Source: Actinomycetota bacterium | GTDB taxonomy: Bacteria > Actinomycetota > Thermoleophilia > UBA2241 | Reading direction: 5' to 3' | DNA length: 18,751 bases | Assembly: GCA_003164655.1 (NCBI GenBank) | Contig: PLTW01000250.1 | Span: 1 to 18,751, forward strand | Part shown: positions 5,900-14,200 of the stretch, piece after piece | Layout of the letters: every line of letters begins with the position of its first letter | Numbering within the stretch: the stretch's first letter is position 1 | Program-made: the position numbers and the translations under genes | The notes under the pieces: generated by a model | Told to the model about the DNA's origin: nothing | The model's input: only the letters and a program-made list of their open reading frames with translations | Databases searched by the model: none

Positions 5900-8629
5900 G
5901 TGGAGAAGAAGATCCTCGTGGTGAACGGTGTGCCCACCATGGTCGTCGCCGACGGCGAGACTTCGCTGGCCGACGTGCTGCGCGGCCAGCTTGGGCTCAC
6001 AGGTACGAAGGTCGGCTGCGGGCAGAGTCAGTGCGGCTGCTGTTCGGTGATCGTGAACGGCAAGGTCGTGCGCTCCTGCGTCACCAGGTACAGTCGGCTC
6101 GACGACTGGGCCGAGCTGACGACGATCGAAGGCATCGGGACGCCGCTGCACCCGCATCCGCTGCAGGTAGCGTGGATGGTCCACGGCGGCGCCCAGTGCG
6201 GGTTCTGTTCGCCGGGCTTCATCGTCTCGGCGAAGGCCCTGCTCGACGTCGACCCGGCGCCGTCGCGCGCAGATGTCCGTGCCTGGTTCCAGCGCCATCG
6301 CAACGCCTGTCGCTGCACCGGCTATCGGCCGCTGGTCGATGCGGTCATGGACGCCGCCAGGGTGCTGCGCGGCGAGATGACCGTCGACGACCTGGCATTC
6401 AAGATCCCCGAGGACGGCCGCATCTGGAATACCAGGTATCCGCGGCCCACGGCCCTGGCCAAGGTCACCGGCACCTGTGACTACGGCCACGACCTGATTC
6501 TCAAGATGCCGCCCGGCACACTGCATCTCGCCCTGGTACAGGCGCAGATCTCGCACGCCAATATTCGCGGCATCGACACAAGCGAGGCGCAGGGCATGCC
6601 GGGTGTGCACAGTGTGCTGACCCACAGAGACGTGCGCGGTAAGAACCGCATCTTCGGCTTTCTGCTGTACCCCTGGAACAAAGGCGACGGCTACGACCGG
6701 CCGATCCTGTGCGACGACAAGGTCTTCCAGTACGGCGACGCCATCGCCGTGGTGTGCGCCGACACCGAGGAACACGCCCGCGCCGCGGCCGCGAAGGTCA
6801 AGGTCGACCTCGAGCCGCTGCCGGCCTACATGGACGCGCTCGAAGCGGCCGCCGACGACGCCATGCAGATCCACCCCGGCACGCCGAACGTCTACTTCGA
6901 GCAGGGGCTCAAGAAGGGCGCCGAGACGGGTGGCATCATGGCTGGCGCGGCCCACGTGGCTGAAGATTCGTTCTATGTCCAACGTCAGCCGCACCTGCCG
7001 ATGGAGCCCGACGTCGGCTTTGCGTATCTCGATGACGACGGTCGGGTGACCATCCAGTCCAAGAGCATCTCGCTCTACACTCAGGCTCTCATGATCAAGG
7101 AAGGCCTGGGTCTCGAAGCCGATCGCCTGCGCATGATCCAGAACCCCATGGGGGGATCGTTCGGCTACAAGCTGAGCCCCACCATGGAGGCCATCCTGGC
7201 GGCGGCCGTGCTGGCCACCGGCAAGCCGTGCGCCCTGCGCTACGACTATTTTCAGCAGATCACCTACACCGGCAAGCGTTCGCCGGTCTACTGCGACCTC
7301 AAGATGGCAGCCGACGCGCAGGGCAAGCTGCAGGCCATGGAGTGGGACTTTCTCATGGACCACGGCGCCTACTCCGAGTTCGGCGACCTGCTGGTCATCA
7401 AGATCTGTCGCAATATCGGCGCCTGCTACGACATCCCCAACATTCGCGGGTTGGGGCGCTCCACGTTCACCAACCACGCCTTCGGTTCGGCGTTTCGCGG
7501 CTACGGCTCGCCCCAGGCCGAGTTCGCCTCTGAGGTGCTCATGGACGAGCTGGCCGAGAAGGTCGGCATGGACCCGCTGGAGTTCCGCTACCTCAACGTC
7601 TATCGACCCGGGTCTACTACGCCTACCGGCGACGAGCTCGATGTGCATCCTCTGCCCGAACTGCTCGACATGATGCGACCCAAATACCACGATGCCGTGG
7701 AGCGCGCCCGGCGCGAGTCGACGCCCACCAGGAAACGCGGCGTGGGCATCACCTGCGGCACGTACAACGTATCCCGCGACACCGCCGACGCGGCCGGTGC
7801 CGACATCGAGCTCAATCCCGACGGTACCGTGACCGTCTTCAACACCTGGGAGGACCACGGCCAGGGCGCCGACATCGGGTCGCTTGCCACGGCGCACGAG
7901 GCGCTGCGGCCGCTGGGCCTGACGCCGCAACAGATCAGGCTGCAGCTCAACGACACGGCCACGTGCCCCAACAGTGGTCCCGCGGCCGCCAGCCGCTGCC
8001 AGTACATGGTCGGTCAGGCCATCATCAACGCCGCTGCGCAGCTCATCGAGGCCATGCGCAAGCCCGACGGCAGCTATCGCAGCCATCCCGAAATGATCGC
8101 CGACGCTCTGGAGACACGCTACAAGGGCACGTTCTCGACTGCTCCGCTGTGCGACAACATCGAGCCGGAGACCATGCAGTTCAGGCCGGTGCCGACCTAC
8201 ATGTATGGTGTCTTCATGAGCGAGGTCGAAGTCGACACGCAGACCGGCAAGGTCAACGTCGTCGGCATGACCATGCACGCCGACGTGGGCGTCCACGCCA
8301 ACCGGCTGGCGGTGGATGGCCAGTTGCTGGGCGGCCTGGTCCAGGGCATCGGCTTGGCCCTGACCGAGGACTTCGAAGATCTCGGCGAGCACACGACCAT
8401 GATCAAGTGCGGACTGCCCTATATCGAGGATGCGCCCGACGCCCTGGAAGTGGACTACATCGAGACACCCCGGCCCAGCGGACCGTTCGGCGCCGCGGGG
8501 TGCGGCGAGCTGCCGCTCACCTCTCCGCACGCCTCGATCATCAATGCCATCTACGACGCCTGTGGCGTACGTATCACGCATCTCCCCGCACGACCGGACA
8601 AGGTGTTGGCCGGACTTCGCGCCCAATGA
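5900..8629 (+). CDS. mop: Molybdopterin-dependent aldehyde oxidoreductase (Mop-type, xanthine oxidase family)
   Basis: GTG at 5900 follows AAGGGGTGG; the product is 909 aa. It resembles Desulfovibrio gigas Mop (907 aa) across its full length, recalled from memory. Residues 1-80 are a plant-type [2Fe-2S] domain with C40, C45, C48 and C60. Residues 81-160 are the helical [2Fe-2S] domain with C100, C103, C137 and C139. The same eight positions are used in D. gigas. Residues from about 190 carry the Mo domains, with cofactor-contact loops GGSFGYKLSP and FRGYGSPQ. The catalytic Glu is E870 in GCGELPLTSPH. There is no FAD domain, as in Mop, so electrons leave to a partner protein. Family members hydroxylate aldehydes to carboxylic acids in the cytoplasm using a molybdopterin-cytosine-dinucleotide cofactor. 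The partner is almost certainly encoded by the next gene. The true substrate may differ from simple aldehydes. Confidence 0.95.
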   Translation: MEKKILVVNGVPTMVVADGETSLADVLRGQLGLTGTKVGCGQSQCGCCSVIVNGKVVRSCVTRYSRLDDWAELTTIEGIGTPLHPHPLQVAWMVHGGAQCGFCSPGFIVSAKALLDVDPAPSRADVRAWFQRHRNACRCTGYRPLVDAVMDAARVLRGEMTVDDLAFKIPEDGRIWNTRYPRPTALAKVTGTCDYGHDLILKMPPGTLHLALVQAQISHANIRGIDTSEAQGMPGVHSVLTHRDVRGKNRIFGFLLYPWNKGDGYDRPILCDDKVFQYGDAIAVVCADTEEHARAAAAKVKVDLEPLPAYMDALEAAADDAMQIHPGTPNVYFEQGLKKGAETGGIMAGAAHVAEDSFYVQRQPHLPMEPDVGFAYLDDDGRVTIQSKSISLYTQALMIKEGLGLEADRLRMIQNPMGGSFGYKLSPTMEAILAAAVLATGKPCALRYDYFQQITYTGKRSPVYCDLKMAADAQGKLQAMEWDFLMDHGAYSEFGDLLVIKICRNIGACYDIPNIRGLGRSTFTNHAFGSAFRGYGSPQAEFASEVLMDELAEKVGMDPLEFRYLNVYRPGSTTPTGDELDVHPLPELLDMMRPKYHDAVERARRESTPTRKRGVGITCGTYNVSRDTADAAGADIELNPDGTVTVFNTWEDHGQGADIGSLATAHEALRPLGLTPQQIRLQLNDTATCPNSGPAAASRCQYMVGQAIINAAAQLIEAMRKPDGSYRSHPEMIADALETRYKGTFSTAPLCDNIEPETMQFRPVPTYMYGVFMSEVEVDTQTGKVNVVGMTMHADVGVHANRLAVDGQLLGGLVQGIGLALTEDFEDLGEHTTMIKCGLPYIEDAPDALEVDYIETPRPSGPFGAAGCGELPLTSPHASIINAIYDACGVRITHLPARPDKVLAGLRAQ

Positions 8630-8652
8630 AGTGAGGGGGGCGCGGGGGCGGC

Positions 8653-11040
8653 ATGGACCAGGCTGAGCTGCGCGCGCTCGAAGACCGTTGCGTGCAGGAC
8701 TGCCCTCCGTCCTGCACGGCGGCCTGCCCGGCGCACCTCGACGTGCGCGGCATGATGAGCGCCGTTGCCGACGGCCGCCTCGCGGAGGCGCTGGCCCTGG
8801 TGCGCGCGGCAGTGACGTTGCCGGTCGCGGTGGCCCTGACCTGCGATCAGCCCTGCCGGCCCGTCTGTCTGCGCGGCGAGCACGGCGACGCACTCATGGT
8901 CCGGGCGATCGAGCGAGCGTGTGTGGCGCTGCCGGCAACGGCGCCGCGAGGGCGGCGGCCACCCCGGCGAAGGGGCTCGGTGGCGGTGGTGGGCGGCGGC
9001 CTTACAGGGATCGCCGCTGCCCAGGAGCTGGCCGGCAAGGGCTGCCGCGTGACGTTGCTGGAGAGGACCGGCCGGCTGGGCGGAGGCGTCTGGAGCGCCT
9101 TGCCCCAGGCGAGCGGAACGGTCGTCGTCGCCGGCGCTGCCGGCTCGCCGGCCGCCGCGGTCGAAGCCGAGCTTGCGGCGGCCGTGAGCGACGTCACGGT
9201 GAGTTACGCAGAGGCGATCACGGCCGGCGACCTGCCCGCCCTGCGAGCCGCGCACGATGCCGTGATACTGGCGTTCGGGGTCGACGACCCCGGCTGTCTG
9301 GCCACTGCGCTGGGGTCGACCGGCCCGGAGCGGGTGAGTGGCGCCACGGAAATCCCCGGAGTCTTTGCCGGTGGCAGCCTGACACGGGCGAGCAGCGGCT
9401 GGTCGGCGGTCACGTCTATGGCCGACGGACGCAGCCTGGCGGTCTCGGTGCGGCGCTACCTGGAGGGGGTCTCGCTCACCGCCGGTCGTGAAGGCGAGGG
9501 CGCCGGTCGGTCGTGCCTGCACGTGGAGCGGTCGGCAGTGGAGAGCGCCGCCGCGGCGCCGCCCGCGGACCCTCAGGCGGGCTACGATGCCACGGAAGCG
9601 CGCCGCGAGGCAGGCCGCTGCCTGCAATGCGCCTGCCTCGAATGTGTCAAGGCCTGCGTCTTTTTGCAGCGCTATGGCTCATACCCCAAGCAGTACGTGA
9701 GGCAGATCAACAACAGCCTCATCCTGTCGCCCGGCATGGGGTACCGCGCCAGCAAGACGATGATCGATTCGTGCGCGCTGTGCGGGCTGTGCGCCGCGGT
9801 GTGTCCGCACGATCTCAACATGGGAGAGGTGTGCCTCGACGCGCGTCGCGAGCTCGTCGAGAAGGGCTACATGCCGCCGGCCGTCCACGACTTCGCCTTG
9901 CACGACATGGCGCAGGCCAACGGCGCGGACTTCTCGTGCGCCCGCCATCAGCCGGGCGCCGCCGCCAGCGCCTTTGCTTTTTACCCCGGCTGCCAGCTCC
10001 CCGCATCGCGGCCCGGTGAGGTGCGGGCCGCCTATGAGCACCTCGCCAGTCGCCTCGATGGCGGGGTCGGACTGCTGCTTGGCTGTTGCGGCGCGCCCGC
10101 TCAATGGGCCGGTCGCGAATCGCTGGCGGCGGAGGCGACGGCCCAGCTGCGTGCATCCTGGGAGACACTCGGCAGACCGCAGCTGATCCTTGCCTGTCCG
10201 TCGTGCCAGAAGACGCTCATGGAGAGCGCACCCGAGATCCCGGCTGTGTCTCTGTGGGAAGTACTGGACGAGGTCGGCCTGCCGAGTGGGTGCGGCGCGG
10301 CCGCGGTCGCCGTTGGCGGATCACCGGTCGTGGCGGTCGCCGACCCGTGCGCCGCGCGCGACACGCCGGCGGTGCGCGCGGCCGCACGTCACCTGATCGC
10401 TCGGGCCGGGTTCGAGCTCGTCGAGCTGCCGTGGTCGGGGGCGCGCACCGAATGCTGCGGCTGGGGTGGCCTGCAGGTGATCGTCGATCGACAGCTTACC
10501 CAGGCCACGGTGGCCCGCCGCGTGGCCGAGGACCCGCACGACTATGTGGCCTACTGCGCGATGTGCCGGGACCTCTTCGCAGGCAGCGGCAAACGCGCCT
10601 GGCATCTCGTCGATCTGCTCTTCGGAGGGCCGATGTTCGGCGATCCGGCCCTGCCCGGACCGCGCCTCACGGAGCGCCAGCAGGCTCGCGCGCGATTCCG
10701 GCGCGACCTGTTGCGGAACGCGTGGGGTGAGGATGGCGATCCCCGTGCGCAGGACGATTCGACGCAGCTTGAGATCTCTGACGAGATGCGGCAGAAGATG
10801 GACGACGAGCTCATCGGCGAGGACGACCTCGCCGCCGTGATCGCGGCGAGCGAGCGCAGCGGTCGCCGCCTGCTCGACAGCGCCACCGGCCATTGCCTGG
10901 GCCATGCTCGCCGGCGGCTGGTGACCCTCTGGGTGGAGTACTCGCCGCTGGGGCAGGGCCGGTTTGCCATCCACGACACCTACACTCATCGCATCGAGAT
11001 CCTCGACGACGAGGCCACCGAGGGCCGGGTCGGACCGTGA
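8653..11040 (+). CDS. Flavin/iron-sulfur oxidoreductase with two CCG domains (dicluster-binding, DVU_1558-like)
   Basis: 795 aa, starting 23 nt after mop behind a strong G-rich ribosome site. Residues 1-90 are a GltD-type cluster domain (C13, C17, C21, C25; C64, C68, C72). Residues 108-275 are an FAD-binding Rossmann unit (GGGLTG 114-119) that looks shortened, with no second GxGxxG for NAD(P). Residues 323-335 hold a Cys-rich motif (C323, C326, C328, C331, C335), and 374-384 a classic CxxCxxCxxxCP. Two CCG domains follow: C447, C478-C479, C515xxC518; and C566, C601-C602, C635xxC638. These match the HdrB/D pattern that binds non-cubane [4Fe-4S] clusters and handles disulfides or quinones. Residues 655-795 are an additional C-terminal domain. 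It probably accepts electrons from Mop and passes them to an unknown acceptor. I recall this family beside Mop in Desulfovibrio; the pathway is inferred. Confidence 0.88.
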   Translation: MDQAELRALEDRCVQDCPPSCTAACPAHLDVRGMMSAVADGRLAEALALVRAAVTLPVAVALTCDQPCRPVCLRGEHGDALMVRAIERACVALPATAPRGRRPPRRRGSVAVVGGGLTGIAAAQELAGKGCRVTLLERTGRLGGGVWSALPQASGTVVVAGAAGSPAAAVEAELAAAVSDVTVSYAEAITAGDLPALRAAHDAVILAFGVDDPGCLATALGSTGPERVSGATEIPGVFAGGSLTRASSGWSAVTSMADGRSLAVSVRRYLEGVSLTAGREGEGAGRSCLHVERSAVESAAAAPPADPQAGYDATEARREAGRCLQCACLECVKACVFLQRYGSYPKQYVRQINNSLILSPGMGYRASKTMIDSCALCGLCAAVCPHDLNMGEVCLDARRELVEKGYMPPAVHDFALHDMAQANGADFSCARHQPGAAASAFAFYPGCQLPASRPGEVRAAYEHLASRLDGGVGLLLGCCGAPAQWAGRESLAAEATAQLRASWETLGRPQLILACPSCQKTLMESAPEIPAVSLWEVLDEVGLPSGCGAAAVAVGGSPVVAVADPCAARDTPAVRAAARHLIARAGFELVELPWSGARTECCGWGGLQVIVDRQLTQATVARRVAEDPHDYVAYCAMCRDLFAGSGKRAWHLVDLLFGGPMFGDPALPGPRLTERQQARARFRRDLLRNAWGEDGDPRAQDDSTQLEISDEMRQKMDDELIGEDDLAAVIAASERSGRRLLDSATGHCLGHARRRLVTLWVEYSPLGQGRFAIHDTYTHRIEILDDEATEGRVGP

Positions 11041-11219
11041 GTACGGTGTGCGCTCAGTGCCAGGTCGAGCTTCGGCAGCGCGACGTCAGGCTGCGCTACC
11101 TGGGCGTCGAGTTCACGGTCGGGTTGCCGGCCTGTCCGGTCTGCGGTCAGGTCTACATCTCCGAGGAAGTCGCTCACGGCCGCATGCGCGAGGTCGAGGA
11201 GATGCTCGAGAGCAAGTAG
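11037..11219 (+). CDS. Small two-CxxC protein, DVU_1557-family redox protein, 60 aa
   Basis: GTG at 11037 overlaps the preceding stop codon (GTGA), so translation is coupled. The product begins MSTVCAQCQVEL and contains CxxC at residues 5-8 and CPVCGQVYI around residue 33, followed by a helical tail (HGRMREVEEMLESK). The paired CxxC motifs suit a zinc ribbon or rubredoxin-like iron site. It matches the DVU_1557-type small redox protein that I recall beside Mop and the dicluster protein in sulfate reducers. The likely role is electron carrier or assembly partner for the two preceding gene products. Whether it binds zinc or redox-active iron cannot be read from sequence. Confidence 0.85.
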   Translation: MSTVCAQCQVELRQRDVRLRYLGVEFTVGLPACPVCGQVYISEEVAHGRMREVEEMLESK

Positions 11220-11221
11220 GC

Positions 11222-11238
11222 CGGCGCGTCTGGCGCCG
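11222..11238 (+). terminator. Hairpin ending the aldehyde oxidoreductase operon
   Basis: CGGCGC (11222-11227), GTCTG and GCGCCG (11233-11238) form a perfect 6-bp GC stem that begins 3 nt after the stop codon of the small redox gene. There is no T-tract. The position suggests the operon's 3' end. Confidence 0.4.
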
Positions 11239-11297
11239 CGTCCGCGGCTGGCGGCTCACTGGCCAAGAGTCCATAATGCCTGCGAACCGGCCACGAT

Positions 11298-14200
11298 ATG
11301 GTCGCCGTTCCTGCCTTCAAGCAACGCCATGTAGGGAGTCAGTTGTCGCAGCGCCGCGTAGCGCCGCAGGCCGCGCCACCACGCCTGCATTTTCGCGTCC
11401 CGCCCGAACCGTCACATCTGCTGCGCGCCCGTGAACGCATGCGCGACTACCTGCGCCAGTACTGCCGCGCGGGCGCGCTGATCGACGACGTCGTGCTCTG
11501 TGTCGAGGAGGCCTGCGCCAACGCCATCCGTCACAGCGGCTCGCCAGACGATATCGAGATCACCCTGCGCTTCACGCGCACGAAGATCCTGGCTACGGTG
11601 ACAGACCACGGCCGGGGCTTCGATGTCGAGAGCTTCGACCCGCAGCTGCCCCCCGACCCCGGCGCCGAGCACGGCCGCGGCCTGTTTATCATCGCCACGC
11701 TCATGGACTCGCTGGAGCTGCGCTTGGACGGCGGGCTCGAGGTGCGCATGGCGCGCCGCGGAGCGGCGCACTGCGAGCCTCTGCCGCTGGAAAGCGGCCT
11801 CGGCGAGCCGCGCGGTAGCGACCAACTGGGCCACCGCGAGGCCCGCACGCGGGCCATGCTCGAGGAGATCGACGAGGGCTTCGTCGCTCTGGACTGGGAG
11901 TACCGCTACGTCTATGCGAACGAGCCTGCCTGCCGGCTGCTGGGACGCTCGCGCGACGAGCTGCTCGGCCGCCGGCTCCTGGCGCTCTTTCCCAAGCTTC
12001 GCGGCTCGGAGCTCGAGCGGATCTTTTGGGCGGCCATGGAGCTCGGCAGCCCAGCCGCCATGGAATGGTGGTCGCCGGTGATCGACGGCTGGGTCGAGGT
12101 GCGCGTCTACCCGACGCCCGCCGGCGTCACCGCCTACTTCCACGACATCACGGCACGCAAGCGCAGCGAGACCGAGCGCCAACGAGCGGCCGACGATCTG
12201 CGCGAGAGCCAGGCTCGCTTTCGCGCGCTGTTCGAGAGCATCCAGGAGAGTTTCTATCTGGCGGAGATCGTCGGCGACAGCGACGGCGCGCCGCGCGACT
12301 TTCGCTACCTCGAGGTCAACCCCGCTTTTGAGAAGCTCATGGACCACGAGCGCGACCGCCTTGTCGGCCGCCTGGCTTCCGAGGTCGTGCCCGACCTCGA
12401 CTCGGCCTGGGTCGCGGTCCTTGCCGAGGTGGCGGACACCGGTGAGCCGGCCCGCTACAGCCAGTATTCCGAGGTCTTCGAGCGGCAGTTCGAGATTCTC
12501 GTCTTTCGCCCGGCGGCGCGACAGGTCGGGGTCCTGGTGGCCGACATCACCGAGCGCACGCAGGCCGAGTGCGAGCGTGAACGGCTGATCGCCGAGCTGC
12601 AGGAACGCGACGGGGAGCTGCAGGTCCAAAGTGAAGAGCTGCAGGCGCAGACCGAAGAGCTGCAGGCGCAGACCGAAGAGCTGCAGGCGCAGACCGAGAA
12701 GCTCGGCGTTCAGGCTGAGAGTCTCGGCGAGCGGGCCCGGTTGGCCGAATCGCTGAACGCGATCGAGCACCGGGTCCATGCGGCTCTGGACATCGAGGCC
12801 GTCCTTCAGGCCGCCCTCGACGAAGCCGTGCGTGCCCTCGCCCTCGATGCCGGCGTCATCGCCATGCGCGAAGAACCCGCCTGGGTCATTCGTCGCCAGT
12901 ACGGCCTGGCGGCTGAAGACGTCGGCGTGCGCCTGACCGAACAGGAGGCGCCCAACGCCACCGGCGCCATGACTGCCGGTGAACCTCTGGCGGTCAGCGA
13001 CACCATGGCGGGCAGCGCGACCGTCGTCGGCTTCGCGGGCGCCCACGACCTGCGATCGGTGCTGGCCGTGCCGCTGATCGTCAGAGGACGCGTGATCGGC
13101 TGCCTGCTCCTGTACGGCCGGCAGGTCCGCCGGTTCGACGAGGTCGAGACCGACTTTGGTCGCAAGCTGGGCGCCACGGTCTCGCTCGCCATCGAGAACG
13201 CGCGCCTGCTCGAAGCGGAGCTGGCCGCGCGACGGGGCGAGGCCGAACGCGCCGCTCGCCTCGCCGTCCTCAAGGAGATCGCCGACCGCGCGGCCTCGTC
13301 TCTCGACTCACGTGCGGTCGCGTCTGCCGTGGTGGACTCGGTGCATTGCCTGCTGGCCGCACGACAGGTGCAGATACGCCTCGTGAGCGACGACGCCCTC
13401 CTTCTGGAGTCGGCGGCCAGCGTCGACCCCGATGGCATGCTGGAGCGTCTCGGGGCGCTGCCGGTGGACTCTGACACAGAGACGGCGGTCTGTTTTCGCT
13501 CGGCCGCGCGCAGTATCGGCGAGGACGTCGGGGCGTCCCTGATCAGTGACGAAAGCAGACAGAATGCCCTGGACGCCGGGGTTCACTCCTACGTTCTGGT
13601 CCCCCTGGTCGTCAGCGGCCAGGTCGTGGGCACGTTCTATGTGGCCTGGACGCGGCCGCGGCGTTTTGCCACCGAGGAGCTCTCGTTTATCGAGGCCGTC
13701 GCTGCCCAGTCGGCGACGGGCCTGGAGAACGCCCGGCGCTTTGAACGTGAGCGACGCCTGGCGGCGATGAACGCCGCGCTATCCGCCATCGACCGGGCGA
13801 TCCATTCCTTGCTCGACGTCGCCGAGATCGTGCAGACGGCGCTCAGAGAGGGGGCAGCGGTCCTCGGAAGCGAGACTGCAGGGCTGAGCATCCACGACGA
13901 CGAGGCCGCGAGGTTCCGGGTGGCCTACGTCCACAACTACCCGCAAGACAGGGTCGGCATCCTCATACCCGACCACCACGACACGCACGGTGTCGAGGCG
14001 ATGCGCACCGGCCGGACGCTCGCCGTCAGCGACACACGCGACGATCCGCGTGTCGTGCCCGAGCTGATGGCCGCCTGGAGCATCAAGTCGGTCATCTGCG
14101 CGCCGCTGGTGGTTCGGGGCCGCCCCGTCGCCGTCGTCTACTACAACTACCACGCGACGGCACATCGCTTCTCCGAACAGGAAGTCGACTTCGTCACCAA

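Noticed and set aside
5318..8893. Very long open frame (1191 codons) antisense to the mop gene
   Set aside because: It mirrors a gene with strong full-length family similarity. High-GC codon use commonly leaves the antisense frame open. Its sequence is His/Arg/Gly-rich with no recognisable domain.
11412..13046. Long antisense open frame within the phosphatase gene
   Set aside because: It is a shadow of the GC-rich third positions of a well-supported multidomain gene. Its repeated QLFGLRL units are merely the complement of the 21-bp repeats.
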